Origin: Monoplex corrugatus
Lineage: Eukaryota > Mollusca > Gastropoda > Littorinimorpha > Ranellidae
Direction of reading: 5' to 3'
DNA length: 64,000 nucleotides
NCBI GenBank assembly: GCA_030674185.1
Contig: JAPXFY010000026.1
Location: 38,018,209 to 38,082,208, forward strand
Shown piece by piece: positions 45,990 through 57,520 of the stretch. The position numbers were made by a program, and so were the translations under genes. A model generated the notes under the pieces. The model did no database searches. It had not been told where the DNA came from and saw only the letters and a list, made by a program, of their open reading frames with translations. Each line of letters starts with the position of its first letter. The first letter of the stretch is position 1.

Positions 45990-46837
45990 CGTTTTTTAAA
46001 CCTATTTTCTTCCACCTCTGTCACACTTGCTGACCACCTTTCTAGAGAATGACCCATCAACATTTTTTTTTTCACTTTTTCAAAGCATTCAAAAAGACAA
46101 GCGACAAATTCTAAAAGTAAGACCCTAATGCTCCAGGACTGAGTTTCTTATAACATGATTCTCATAAGCAGGGGCAAAAAGATAAACAACAAAACAGAAA
46201 AAGGTATATTTCAATCCGTTTTTGGTATTTGTCATACAGAAATTATAATGACCTCATATTTCTTAATTTCAGCTGTGTTGATACAATAATTTTGCTTTCA
46301 CTTTAAAGATGCATATAAAAACAGCTACATTTTATCAAGAAAAGATTCGGTCAGTTTTGTTGCATTACTGATCCACTCATCACTGGTTGAAAATAACTTG
46401 CCCGAGCCATTCAGCAGTCTGTAAGATACCTTGGCACCAATAGGATTAAGGCATTACTTTTACAGATTCTGTGAATACTGGCTATCAATAGCTCGGGTTG
46501 TCATGAAATCATTTTGGTCACGTTATGATCGAGCAGACAGCAATAAGACACATAAGCAAGGCACCATTCATACACTGGAACCCATTTTTTTTTATTCTTC
46601 TTCATTCTTTGGTTTCAAATACTTCTTTTCATTTCATGTTTTCACTTGACTGAACGTGTAATGTTCTATTCCTGTACAGCGCAATAAGCTTACTTTTGAC
46701 ATAGACCATTTATATAAATAAAATCATAACATCTGACTCTATTTTAACCAGGGCAATAGCAGGAGAAATACCAAGACTGCAAAAGAACTTGGTCACTTCT
46801 ACATAAATATACAGCTCAGCATCACTTCAGTACTTAC

Positions 46838-47052
46838 AATTTGTGCACTAAATGGTTCCTCAGGTTCCTGTGTGACTTGAACATGTCATCCTTTTGGGTA
46901 GAAGGTGGCACAGTCAATCTTTGATTGGCCTCAACGTTGGGGTGGTTTTTTCTTTTTCACTGCTGGACTGGCACTGGGACTGGCTGCAGGAGTTGGTGCC
47001 ACTTGTGGTATTTGGCTGTTGTTACTTGGAGTGGTAATCTGGCCTCCTATGG
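46838..47052 (-). CDS. CREBBP: CBP/p300 exon: linker and start of the KIX domain, frame damaged
   Basis: On the minus strand an acceptor (CTGTTTTCAG) at 47053 and a donor (GTAAGTACT) at 46837 bound a 215-bp exon. It joins the exon at 48553-48714 in phase and reads GGQITTPSNNSQIPQVAPTP, a Ser/Pro/Ala linker, then KKKKPPQR and a stop. Just before the donor another phase encodes LRNHLVHKL, the start of the CBP KIX domain (human DLRSHLVHKL), and the exon-start phase encodes VTQ immediately upstream. So phase is lost near the A-run at 46945-46962, and one or two further single-base changes lie at 46870-46895. KIX binds activators such as CREB and Myb. The other exons are clean, so an assembly error is as likely as decay, and a truncated isoform ending at this stop is a third option. 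Confidence 0.75.
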
Positions 47053-47633
47053 CTGAAAACAGACAGGGCTATTTTTCTTATTAAACAGAAAATATTTCAT
47101 CAACCAACTCATTCTAATTAGCTCTACACATGAGGGCTGCAGTGCTGGGAGTTTTTCTTTTCTTTTCTTTTTTTTCTTTTGGGGGGGGGGGGGGGAGGCG
47201 TGTGAGTGAGGACAGCAGTGAGAATTCCTCAGATCTAAATGAATAGAAATAGATGCATGTGATGATATTAGATGGTCCATATTAGAACATCTGGGATAAG
47301 CAGCAATTCAATTAACATTAACATTATCCACACTGAGCACTGGCACGCAGCGCTCAAAGTCGGATTACTAGCGTACAGGCTATTCGCCACAACAGAGTTC
47401 CCGAAATTTGCTTTCAATGTCCCCATTTGAACACAAATTTCGACATAATCATGCACCAAATATGACCTATGTTAGAAGATGAGGTCGTTCATCTGCTAGA
47501 TCTCTATAATGTTGCCGACAGGGAATCTCATGCCTCTTTCACCCGAAGGACATCACCCAAAGAAACTGAAAACAGCAGAAAAAGTAACAAAATGTAATTA
47601 CAATTGTGTCAGTGTCAGAGCCTGCTGTGGTTG

Positions 47634-47850
47634 CAAGCACAAAAGCCAACAGACTAAACATGGCAGAGGTGTTCAACACTCGGGCTTGATTGGGAGCTAG
47701 GGAGCAGGGGAGTGACACTTGTGATGTACGTATGTATGGTATACACTTGCAATTTTGTTATGAAAATGTTAATTTCATTCAGTATGTATTACAATCAAGT
47801 CCGAGTGTTGAACACTTCTGCCATGTTTAGTCTGTTGGCTTTTGTGCTTG
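47634..47850. repeat. 57-bp inverted repeat beside an RTE fragment
   Basis: 47634-47690 and 47794-47850 are inverted copies with about two mismatches (core AAAAGCCAACAGACTAAACA / TGTTTAGTCTGTTGGCTTTT). The spacer is 103 bp. The right arm ends exactly where the truncated RTE begins, sharing CTTG. Confidence 0.85.
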
Positions 47851-48282
47851 AATGTTATATAGAACCAATACTGTTATACGGTTGTGAGGCGTGGACAGTC
47901 AACAAACAAAGCCAGAACAAGATTGAGGCAGCCGAGATGTGGTTTCAAAGAAGAATGTTGAGAATTCCATGGACAGCAAAGAAAACAAACGAGACAGTCT
48001 TGATGGAGGCAGGCACAAGATCATTCATAAGGAAGATTAAGAAAAGACAGGTAACATTACAGGCCATTTTATGAGGAAAGGGGAATTGGAGCACCTGGTC
48101 ACAACGGGAAAGCTGGAGGGAAAGACAGCACCAGGCAGACCCAGGGAGAAGATACTAGACGGACTTGCAGAGTGGCTGAAGACAAAGAGGGTGGAGAAGA
48201 TGCTTGAGGCAACAAGAGATAGAGACAGATGGAAGTCCATGATCGCCAACGCCATGCGGCAAGGCACCTGATGATGATGATT
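47851..48282 (+). pseudogene. RTE-type LINE, 3'-terminal fragment
   Basis: The C-terminal RT region reads CYIEPILLYGCEAWTVNK, then RRMLRIPWTAKKTNETVLME. The 3' end is GGCACCTGATGATGATG. One frame break occurs near 48055. It is 5' truncated, lies within an intron of CBP and is antisense to it. Confidence 0.9.
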
Positions 48283-48513
48283 ACTTGGGCATCACTTAGC
48301 GAGTGTGCATGTATTCTGTGTTTTATTACATACGAATCCAAATGCTATGAGTTTCACCTTTTTCTGACTGTGCCGTTTCAGTTATGTGCGTAATATTGGT
48401 AAAATTTCAGCTAATTCATAGTTTATGCACACTGGTGGATCATCCTGTAGTTCTTTCCTGTAACAGCTTATTTTCTGTTCTAATATAAAATAAAAAAAAA
48501 CTTGTAACGGTTC

Positions 48514-48515
<2 letters not shown>

Positions 48516-48550
<35 letters not shown>
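48516..48550. repeat. (CA)n microsatellite next to a CBP 5' splice site
   Basis: On the minus (transcribed) strand the donor of exon 48553-48714 is CCAG/GTCAGTGTGTGTG, so a TG tract of about 16 units starts inside the splice-site consensus. Confidence 0.95.
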
Positions 48551-48552
48551 AC

Positions 48553-48714
48553 CTGGTTGGGAAGGCCCAGCACCCTGTACCATTGTACTGACGCTCTGAG
48601 GTTTGAGGCCAAGTGATTCATATGCACGTCGCCTAGTTGCATCAGTCACATTCGTTACATGTGCATACTGGTTGGGCCTAGAAGGGACTGCAGAATTTGG
48701 TGGCATGGCTGGGC
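48553..48714 (-). CDS. CREBBP: CBP/p300 exon: linker between TAZ1 and KIX
   Basis: A 162-bp exon with acceptor TACTAATTCAG and donor GTCAGTG. It starts and ends in phase 1, matching both neighbours. It encodes PAMPPNSAVPSRPNQYAHVT, then TDATRRRAYESLGL, then QGAGPSQPG. The RRAYESLGL motif corresponds to the MQRAYAALGL segment that lies between TAZ1 and KIX in vertebrate CBP and p300. It has no stops or shifts. Family resemblance is limited to that motif plus exon order, but the order is decisive. Confidence 0.85.
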
Positions 48715-50001
48715 CTGAATTAGTAAATGTCAATAACAACTATGTATTAGACATTTTTACCATCATTTACTCATAATTACTTAAAATCTTTTTCTTGTTC
48801 CTTGCAATCCCAGTGCAGAAGAAGGTCTGAAATGATAAAGTTTCAAAATGACTAAGTGAAAAATATTTTCTCCAATATTTTTTTTAACAAGGAACGAGCC
48901 TTTTACCATTAGTTTGTACAGAAAAAGGAACAAAATTTACAAACTGATTTCAAACGCTCAATAATAATAATGAAAATGATTTTATCAAAACAATTACATT
49001 TGCATTCAACTTGAAATCACTGCACTGACTAGACGTGACTGAGGCTGTAAGAATTACAACACAGAACTTCAAATTTTGTACTGATGAAAGGCCTGTATTT
49101 TTTCCAAGCAAGAGTCAGCAATAATGGGCAATAGCATCTGATAAAACTCCCATTTAATATAAAAAAAAAAGCGATGAGGGTACAACTCTGCTTTCAATCT
49201 AGCCACTATTATCACACTACACAAGACGGCTGATCAGTCCAACAACTGCTTACAAAAAAACACTTTTTTTATCAGAAAAACGTGCCCGGCAAAATAGCAG
49301 ATGCTGTCAACAACTAATCGTAATTTTGAAAGTTCTTTCACAGGTAGCTCAACAACCTATAACACTTATTTGGCAACATATAATAATATTAAGATCAAAG
49401 AACAGACTCGGTCAGCATTGTTTCTTTTATTCCTTTTATCACAAAAATGACAAAAATCACTTTGTAAACAACAACAACAACAACAAAACAACCAAGTAAC
49501 AACATGTCAAGCAATAATAGTCTTTAAAAGAAGAGATTGGAATACCAAAATTTTCTTTCTCAATAAACAGCATCTGATCAATAGTTACCCCTTTTTCTAT
49601 ACAGTTTTGATGAAGTTCTGCAACTTTCACCAAAAGCGGAAAACCTGAAAACTATACAGCTTCCCCCAACTCCCCCAATTCCCAAAGAAACTTTATTGTC
49701 CTGCCCCAGGATTTTGCCACATGGACGGTTCCCATCCCATTTAGACAAGAATATATTATAATTCTAATTTGCACAAATCTTGCTCTTACAAAACAACACC
49801 CTGCATAATTCATAAACATATTTAAGTCATGTCAGTCATGCATGTGTATAACTTGGAGACATCATTTTCACACTGACAAAAGCTTTTTTGGTTTTGGTTT
49901 TCATCCTTTTTTTTCAAGTTTAAAGAGTCATTATTCTGTACATAGTCAATGTTTTGATCTCTCACCACAATAAACAACAAAAAGGTTCATTATACTCTTA
50001 C

Positions 50002-50112
50002 CCATTTTCGTGCGATCAGAAACAAGTTTCAGTGGCGAACAAAGTGGACAGTATGACCTGCTACAGATATGCCAATGAGTGATAATCTGTCTAGATGATG
50101 CACAATGAGTCA
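50002..50112 (-). CDS. CREBBP: CBP/p300 exon: second half of the TAZ1 zinc finger
   Basis: A 111-bp exon that no long open frame reveals. Acceptor TTTTTTTGCAG is at 50113 and donor GTAAGAGT at 50001, both strong, in phase 1 at each end. It encodes [20 protein letters not shown], then [16 protein letters not shown], closely matching human [19 protein letters not shown] and CPVCLPLKNASDKR. It supplies the last five zinc ligands of TAZ1 (Cys in THC, His in THW, Cys in HIC, and CPLC). TAZ1 is the docking surface for HIF-1alpha, CITED2, STAT2 and others. The sequence is intact. Confidence 0.9.
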
Positions 50113-53057
50113 CTGCAAAAAAATAAACACAATACCATGCTATACATTTTTGAAATTAAACAAGATAACACACAATAACCAGATCAACTCAGATCCCACA
50201 TCACCTACTATTCCCATTTCAGACAAATCCAACTTTTTTTTCCATCATGCATTCATCATCATCATCAGGTGCCCTGCCGCATGGCGTTGGCGACCATGGA
50301 CTTCCAAACATCTCTATCTCTCGTTGCCCCCAGCATCTCCCCCCACCCTCCTCATCCCCAGCCACTCTGCAAGTCCGTCCAGCATTCTCTCCCTGGGTCT
50401 ACCTGGTGCTCTCTTTCCCTCCAACTTTCCCGTTGTGACCAGGTGCTCCAAATCCCCCTTCCTCATAAAATGGCCTATAAATGTTGTTTGTCTTTTCCTA
50501 ATCTTCCTTATGAGTGATCTACTCGTGTCTGCCTCCATCAAGACTGTCTCGTTTGTTTTCTTTGCTGTCCATGGAACTCTCAACATTCTTCTGAGAAACC
50601 ACATCTTGGCTGCCTCAATCTTGCTCTGGCTTTGCTTGCTGACTGTCCACGCCTCGCATCCATACAACAGTATTGGTTCCATATAACATTCAAGAACTCT
50701 CTTCCTGATGTTAATTGATAGGCATTTGTTGGTAAGAATGCTTGTCATCTTCTTGAATGCTGTTTTGGCTTGGCCGATTCTGCCAGCTATTTCCGATGTG
50801 CATCTGCCGTCTGATGAAATGACCGTTCCCAGGTATTTGAACATATTAACCTGTGTCAAGGTTGTGCCATTTGCTGTTATTTTGCATGAGGGGATTTCGT
50901 ATTTTTTACTGATCACCATGACTACAGTCTTCCTGCTGTTTAGTTCCAGCCCCTTACCTTTGCTTTCTATTTCTAATATATTCACAAGGTTTTTCTGCAA
51001 TTAGCACAGTGTTATCTGTGTACCGAATGTTGTTTATCATTTTCCCTTCAACCTTTAATCCAGGGTCTTCTTCTAACTTTCTCATGATGTTTTCGCTATA
51101 CATATATACATGTGACAAAACACAACCCTGTCTGACTCCTCTTTTGATATTTTGGAAAGAGCTTATATTGTTTTCTATTCTCATTGCAGCTGTTTGTTCC
51201 CAGTACATATTTCTGATTATTCATAGATCTTTTCCAACAACATTGAGTCTCTCCAGTTGCTTGATCAATTCTTCATGTCGTACCCGATCGAAAGCCTTGG
51301 TATAGTCAACAAAGTATAAATACAAATCCTTATTCATCTCAATTGACCTCTCTATGATAGTTCTTGGGATGTATATGGCATTAATAGTTCCTTTCCCTTC
51401 CACAAATCCACACTGTTCTTCTGCTATTTCTATTTTGATTCTATTCCTTGTCCTCATCATGATTATTCTTAACAGAATTTTTGTTACATGACTCAAACTG
51501 ATTGTGCGATGGAGTTCGCATTCTATAGCCCCTGTCTTCTTTGGAAGTGCAATGAAAATTAATTTTGACATATCTTTGGGGATTTTCCCAGTGTCGAAAA
51601 TTTCATTTAGGAGGACTGCTATTTTTTCTATGCCAAATTCCTCCAGGGCTTCAATCATCTCTGTAGCAATGTTGTCTGGTCCTGGGGCTTTTCCTGGTTT
51701 CATCTTTTTCAGTGCTGTTCTAACTTCATTTTTCATTATTGGTGGTCCTTCAAAGTTCTTTTTTATAATGTGTTCTTCGTTTCTGTCATCCTCAAAAAGG
51801 CCTTTAATGTACTCTCCCCATCTGTCCAGTATTTTGTCTTTTTCCATGATAAGCGTGCCATCTTTCGATTTTAAGCAACCAGTTGATGTGCATGTATTTT
51901 TCCTGTGGACAATTTCTTCAGTTCGTCTGTACATACCCTGAGGATCCATTTTGTGTCGTTCTTCTATCTCTTTGCATTTTGTGTTCAGCCAAGCTTCCTT
52001 AGCTTCATTGCACCTATACCTGATTTCTTTGTTTACCTTCCTGTATATCTCCTTTCTCTTTGTCCTCCTCCTTTCCTCCATCAAGCCCAAAATTTCATTA
52101 GTCATCCAGCTCTTTTTTGCTTTTAGGGATTTCTTCATAAGCTTCATTTATCGAATTTCTCAACTTTGTCCATTGTTCCTCATTGTCACCAACGTCTTCA
52201 AGAGCACTGAATTTGTTTTGAACATGTACATTAAATTTTTTACGTATCATTTCATGTCTTTAAGAGTCCAAGGTTTAGTTTGATGTTGCTTTTGGTCTTT
52301 TTCCTTTTCCTCAATTTCATCCTAAACCTTCCCACTACAGGACTGTGGTCACTGTTGCAGTCTGCGCCTGGTAGTGTTTTTGCTGACAGTAAAGAATTTC
52401 TAAATCTTTTGTTGATCAGGATGTAGTTAATCTGATTTTTGGTATTATCTCCAGGACTCATCCAAGTCCATTTTCTTCTGTTAGGCTGCTCAAATTAGGT
52501 GTTTCCTACTATGAACTCATTCATCTGTGCCCATTCTATAAGTTTCCCTCCCCTTTTATTTGTGTACCAAGGCCATGAGGTCCAGCTATATCCTCCACCC
52601 TATCCTGTCCCACTTTAGCATTAAAATCTCTCATTATGACTGTAACTTCTTGCGATTTACATTGGACCTTGGCCATCTCTAAAACTTCGTAGAAGTTGTC
52701 GATGTCTTCCTGAGTACTTGCGGATGTTGGTGTATATACCTGTATGATGTTGATATCAAATGGTTTGCCTCTCAATCTGACCAGTAAAACTCTGTCGGAC
52801 ACTGCCCAGTATCCCTTAACTGCATTTGCTTTGTCTTTGTCCATTTGATGCCTACCCCTCTTTCATGTGAATTACCACCAGAGTATATCACTGTATATTC
52901 TCCTGATGTTATCATGCCTGCCCCATTTCATCTCACTTCCCCTAGTTAATCCTTTCCATCTCCATTTTGATGTTGTCTAATTTACCTTTCTGCAACACTG
53001 TTCTGATGTTCCATGTTGCTATTTTGGTGTTTCTAAGTTTGACTTTGGGGTTAATTT

Positions 53058-53609
53058 CCGGGGGGCAAGAAAACCACACCCCACCCCTCCACTGAACGGC
53101 CAACCCCTTCGAGAGGGCACGTCTCCATGCCATACGTCAGTGGCGTCACTGAGGCTCCCAGCAGGAAGATCAGGAAGTTGGGCGTCAATGTCCACGCCAA
53201 GCCCACCAACACCATCAGAAGCCAATTAGTCCACCCCAAAGACAAAACAGACAAATTGGACACATCAGGGGTGATATACAAGACAGACTGCCAGGATTGT
53301 GACCATAGTTATATTGGCGAAACTGAGCGCAACTTGCACAAAAGATTAAAAGAACACAAACGTGAGTCCTCTCCAGTGGGAAAACATCTGACCCACACCC
53401 AACACCACTTTGAAAAGGACAATGTGCAAGTTCTCGACAAAGAAGCAAGATGGTTCCAGAGGGGAGTAAAGGAGGCAGTTTACATCGCCGCAAGGAACCC
53501 CACCCTCAACCGTGACCGGGGCCGACACAATCTGCCATCGGTGTACTCCTCACTTATTCAGTCGCACTGTCGTACGTTAAACCAGTTCTCAACCCAGCAG
53601 TTGCGCTGA
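53058..53609 (+). pseudogene. Penelope GIY-YIG endonuclease domain, 5'-truncated
   Basis: An open frame from the truncation point to TGA at 53607-53609. It contains SRKIRKLGVNVHAKPTNTIR, a Cys motif and the GIY-YIG core (GVIYKTDCQDC, then HSYIGETERNLHKRLKEHK), an RWFQRGVKEAVYIAARNP helix and a final LNRDRG segment. This domain nicks target DNA for Penelope insertion. There is no RT, so it cannot work alone. The stop codon overlaps the ribozyme core that follows. Confidence 0.85.
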
Positions 53610-53665
53610 AGAAATCGGCCGGATCGCCGATGAAAGCTACGCAGTAAGTAGCTTTTTTGTAACTG
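53598..53665 (+). ncRNA. Hammerhead ribozyme motif (type I) of the Penelope fragment
   Basis: The core elements are all present in order: CTGAAGA (53606-53612), stem II ATCGGC/GCCGAT closed by a six-base loop, GAAA (53632-53635), stem III GCTAC/GTAGC (53636-53640 and 53648-53652) with the A15.1-U16.1 pair available, and cleavage expected after CTT at 53654. The outer strands CAGTTGC (53598-53604) and GTAACTG (53659-53665) can form a seven-pair stem I with one G-U. Hammerheads in Penelope elements are established; activity of this copy is inference. One unpaired A precedes stem II. Confidence 0.75.
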
Positions 53666-54670
53666 AGAGGCCAGGTTCAACCAGGTAGCCATTAGGTTTA
53701 ATTTTGGTCGCAGTAGCTGGCTGACGGTCTGGTGTCACCTGCGCCGCATGACAGACTCTACCAGAAGGAGGTGCTCCACAGGAGCACCTATTGACGTCGT
53801 TAACTTTCTTCTTCCTCTTTCTTTTGTCCATGGTTTTCCTGGGGAAAACTACGATGGTGGTTTCCTCTTGCCTTCCTTCGGTTTTTTTTCAGGGTTAACT
53901 CCCTTAGCCTTACTCTCTCCCGAGATGTCCACAAGGCAGTGGAGCTATTTACCCATAGCTTGGGGATCTGGTTCGTGGGCACCAGGGCGTATCCACACGC
54001 CGGTGGGCCTGCATGCCTCACGTCTGGGGGCCAGACCTCCTCCGAGTCCTACGAGATTCAGTCCGAGTCCGTGAGGTGCTCAGTTACTGCCTGTTGCCAC
54101 GAGGAGGCACAGCGTAGGGCTTGCTGATGGAGAGGCTATGTACTGACAGGAAGAGACTGACGCCTTCTGCTCTTCTTTTCGCACAGCAGTGCTAGCCAGT
54201 GGTGCAGGCTGAAGCCGACACACTAGACGCATCACATCTACCATTTCAAATGTTACGCTTCTGGATATTTGCCACAAGTGTCAAGACATATGTAGGCCTA
54301 TCTATGCACGTATAACTACGCAAGAGCATTTTCAACATTCAAGTGATCTTTTTGTCTTCATTTCCAACATCATTTACAAGTGTATTTCCAATTATGTCTA
54401 CAATTGTGCAATGTAAACTTCCCAATCAGCCAACATATGGCAAAATGACATGGTATGTGAATAACATCACAACAAACAACTTAAATAAGAAAAATTGGTT
54501 TGAGATATCTTAATGACAGAAAATGCGTGCATACACATGGAGGATCTTTTATCAATCTCATGTACCTTTTGAAAGAAAATCTAAAATACTGGCAAAAAAA
54601 AAAAAAATCATAGACAATGTTACTCGCGTCTAACAGCTCCAACTTAAGACATTTAAGAACAATCAAATAC

Positions 54671-54893
54671 CTTCACAAGATTTCGATTTGGTACATGTTA
54701 TTAGGTGGTTCAAAACGTTCTTCATTGTACCGCAGTGTGGCACCCCACAAGACTGTTCACCATACGTCTGTTCTCGTTGCTGACATTTGCGCGCATGCAA
54801 AAGTAGCTTTAGATGCATCTGTACCAATTTGCCCTTGTCCGAGTCTGCAGCTGGCTGCCGTTGTCCAGTACCACAAGACAAGGGTGAGGGTGG
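54671..54893 (-). CDS. CREBBP: CBP/p300 exon: first half of the TAZ1 zinc finger
   Basis: A 223-bp exon, acceptor TATTTTTACAG at 54894 and donor GTATTTG at 54670, starting in phase 0 and ending in phase 1. It encodes [20 protein letters not shown], then [20 protein letters not shown], then [20 protein letters not shown] and [11 protein letters not shown]. The match to human CBP ([34 protein letters not shown]) is clear. Seven of the twelve TAZ1 zinc ligands are here (HxxxC, C, C; H, C, C) and the remaining five are in the exon at 50002-50112, so the whole domain is complete. CBP is a nuclear acetyltransferase and coactivator. No lesion is seen. Confidence 0.93.
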
Positions 54894-54972
54894 CTGTAAA
54901 AATACTTCCACTATTAATATTTATAACTACTAACACCTTGATGTTCAGTGTAGCTATATACTAGTATTTAAA

Positions 54973-54974
<2 letters not shown>

Positions 54975-55008
<34 letters not shown>

Positions 55009-55201
55009 ATTGTACTTATAAACTAAATCAGGAAAACCCAAATTTATCAGGTTCTAAATAGCACAGATCTGTTAGACAGCAAATACAAAAAAAACTCGAC
55101 TGTTATAATCCAGTAGGTCAACAAATGTTTCCACATCAAACATCAAAACAGCAGAGGCATCATACCTTTACAGGCAATTGAGAGGGGGGGATGTTTATAC
55201 A

Positions 55202-55245
<44 letters not shown>

Positions 55246-55300
55246 CACACACACACACACACATATATATGGTGTGTATATATATAAATATATATACACA
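54975..55300. repeat. (TA)n and (CA)n microsatellites
   Basis: TA tracts at 54978-55003 and 55205-55243, and a CA tract at 55244-55262, all in the first mapped CBP intron. From 54,120 to 54,660 I see no gene. Confidence 0.9.
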
Positions 55301-55534
55301 GAGGGGGTGGGTGGGTGCAAAAGTAGCTATACAGTAAGTATCGCATCATTATTATAAATAATGCTTAATTTCGCTCTCGATTAGAGGAGTGTGTGAATAC
55401 CGACAGCAAGCAGCTTGAGTATCTGAGGGATTAAGGCTGTGCTTGTTATTACATGTATATGCAATATTCATTTGTTTGTATAATAAACGCAATGAGTATT
55501 GTACGTGTTTTCTTTTTTCATAACTGTATACCTA

Positions 55535-56598
55535 CTTTTAGGCTCAACAGAAAAAAGAAAGAGGGCAAAAGGAAAAGAGGAACAATACAAAAAGATACAA
55601 AAGGAAATCGGGAACAGGTGTAATGAAGCTAAGGAAGCTTGACTGAAGAAATTGCCCAAAGGAAAAAGACAGTGCATATCAACTGGTTGTTTAAAATCTA
55701 AAGATGGTATGATTGTGGAAATAGACATATGGGGGGGGTAGGGAGTAAATTAAAGACCTTTTTGACAATGACAGAAAGGAAAACACATCATAAGAATGCT
55801 GAAGGACCACATATAATGAAAGGCAAAGTTAGAGCAGCACCGAAAAAAAAAGAAACCGTTCTCATTGCAGAAAATGAAAAAAAAACCCTACAAAATCTTG
55901 TGAAAACAAATAAAGGGCTGGAGCTAAACACCAAGAAGACTGAAGTCATGACAATCAGTAAGAAAATCACGTCATGCTAAATAACAGCAAATGGCACATT
56001 AAGACAAGTTGATAAGTTTCAATATCTGAGAACAGTCATCTTACCAGATGGAAGATGCACATTAAACACAGCCAGCAAAATTGGCCAGGCTAAAACAGCG
56101 TTTAAGAAAATGAGAAGCGTTTTTACCAACAAATGTCTATCAATAAACATCAGGAACATGGATTCTTCAGCATTATACAGAGCTGTTACTGTTGTACGGA
56201 TGTGAAGCATGGACAGTCAACACACAGAGTCAGAACAAGATTGAAGCAGCTGAAATGTGGTTTCTAAGAAGAACATTAAAGAGTTCCATGGACAGCAAAG
56301 AAAACAAACGAGACAGTCTTGAAAAAGGCAAACACAAAAAGAACATTAAAGAAGAAGACTATGAAAAGACAAGCAACATTTACATGACATTTGATGAGGC
56401 AAAAGAAAATTGAGCATCTGCTTACAACAGTAAAGCTGGAGGGAAAAAGAGCACCAGGCAGATTCAGGGAGAAAATATTGGACAGACTTGTGGACAGGAT
56501 GAAGACAGAGAGGGTGGGAGATGAACCAACAGTGAAGAAAAGATTTGCATGGAGGGCCATGATCACCAATAGCATGCTGCAGGGCACATGATGATGAT
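55535..56598 (+). mobile_element. Internally deleted RTE derivative, copy 1
   Basis: It begins in the linker after the endonuclease (STEKRKRAKGKEEQYKK-like). Within about 300 bases it jumps from the KVRAAPKK segment straight to ETVLIAENEK, skipping most of the RT including the KAFDR and GVRQGC motifs. It then continues normally through KGLELNTKKTEVMTISKK and CEAWTVNTQSQNKIEAAEMW to GGCACATGATGATGATG. The same skip is present in copy 2 at 58.8 kb. It has many frame changes and does not encode an active enzyme. Confidence 0.8.
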
Positions 56599-56599
56599 G

Positions 56600-57520
56600 C
56601 TTACAATACAGTGTATCAACATCACTGTCTGCAGAGTTATGACTGAAGGTGTGTTGTGTGTGGGCCAGTTAGCCTGCAGAGTTGTGACTCAAGATGTGTT
56701 GTGTGTGCTACATGTACGTATCTTAGTAAGGCTGTGTGCACTGTTTTCACTCTTCTCTTGGCATTTTGTAAACTGTCTGCTGATTGGCAGGCAAGTGATT
56801 TTGCCTAGGGGCAAGCAGAAATTATGTCTACTTGCCCCAAGGGCAAGTCATGAAAAAAAAATACTGTACTACCCCATGTAGTCAGAGACAAAATTAACTG
56901 TTGTAACATACACTAAGAGAACAATTAGAAGGGTCTGAAACTAGCAACAAGGTCAGAAACTTGCATGAAATTTAAGCTGAGCAAATGGACATTAAAGACA
57001 TTTGCTTCTACAGTTTTTTTAACTGCCAACTCTCACTGAAAAAAATGTATACATATATATGCATATTAATCTTTCTTCTGAAAATGTCACCTTTCATCAA
57101 CAACTGTTTGAACTCTTTCCTCAGTTGCCTCAAGCTACCCATTTATTTGAAAGATCTTTTACTTTTAAAATTGCATACACAGGTATGTACAAAGCAACCA
57201 TACCATTCATAATTTGATTTTCTTCCATGGATCACATGTACATATGTGCTGAGATCATCGATAATCATAAAACAGAGATATTGGCTGAAATACAGGAGAA
57301 AGAATTTGCCATTCTATGTTACTCATTCAATTCCTAAACAAACAAAACTATCTTCCCTTGTTTTGGTTGAAACGCAGTGCGACAGAATTCGCCATTCTAG
57401 AGTTCCTGGAACAATTCCTAAACTCGCATAGTTTCATCTTCCCTTCTTCTTCCTTTTCACCAGAACATACCCAACATATCATTCATGACAAAGTTTACAG
57501 ATCAAATATCAGGTACTTAC
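56600..57520. other. CBP intron sequence without further genes
   Basis: It contains a small duplicated GTTGTGACTNAAG...GTGTTGTGTGTG pair (56635 and 56680), a GGGGCAAG/CTTGCCCC hairpin (56808-56845), and a loose tandem pair around GAATTTGCCATTCTA (57302 and 57385). Nothing looks coding. Confidence 0.4.

Larger units (their letters stand above)
53055..53680 (+). mobile_element. Penelope-like element, 3'-terminal fragment
   Basis: It begins inside the linker before the endonuclease (GKKTTPHPSTERPTPS) and continues to the end of the frame, followed by a hammerhead ribozyme motif. It interrupts the 5' part of RTE copy 2 and lies opposite to it. The 5' end is truncated. Confidence 0.85.
50253..54110 (-). 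pseudogene. RTE-type LINE copy 2, split by a Penelope fragment
   Basis: On the minus strand the 5' region (54.1-53.68 kb) includes KVNDVNRCSCGAPPSGRVC. It is interrupted by the Penelope piece at 53055-53680, then continues with the endonuclease from NTKIATWNIRTVLQKGKLDN (53.1 kb) through PGDNTKNQINYILINKRF and CNSDHSPVVGRF (the canonical SDH motif). The RT spans 52.1-50.3 kb (KAPGPDNIATEM, EEQCGFVEGKGTINAIYI, YFVDYTKAFDRVRHEEL, NNIRYTDNTVLIAE, altered from YADD). The 3' end is at GATGATGATGAATG near 50253. Several frame breaks are present. The element lies in the CBP intron between the two TAZ1 exons, in the same orientation as the gene. Confidence 0.9.

Noticed and set aside
26840..46830. 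Remaining CBP exons (rest of KIX, bromodomain, acetyltransferase, TAZ2)
   Set aside because: I looked on the minus strand for the KIX continuation and later domains and found none. They probably lie beyond the window or behind a very long intron.
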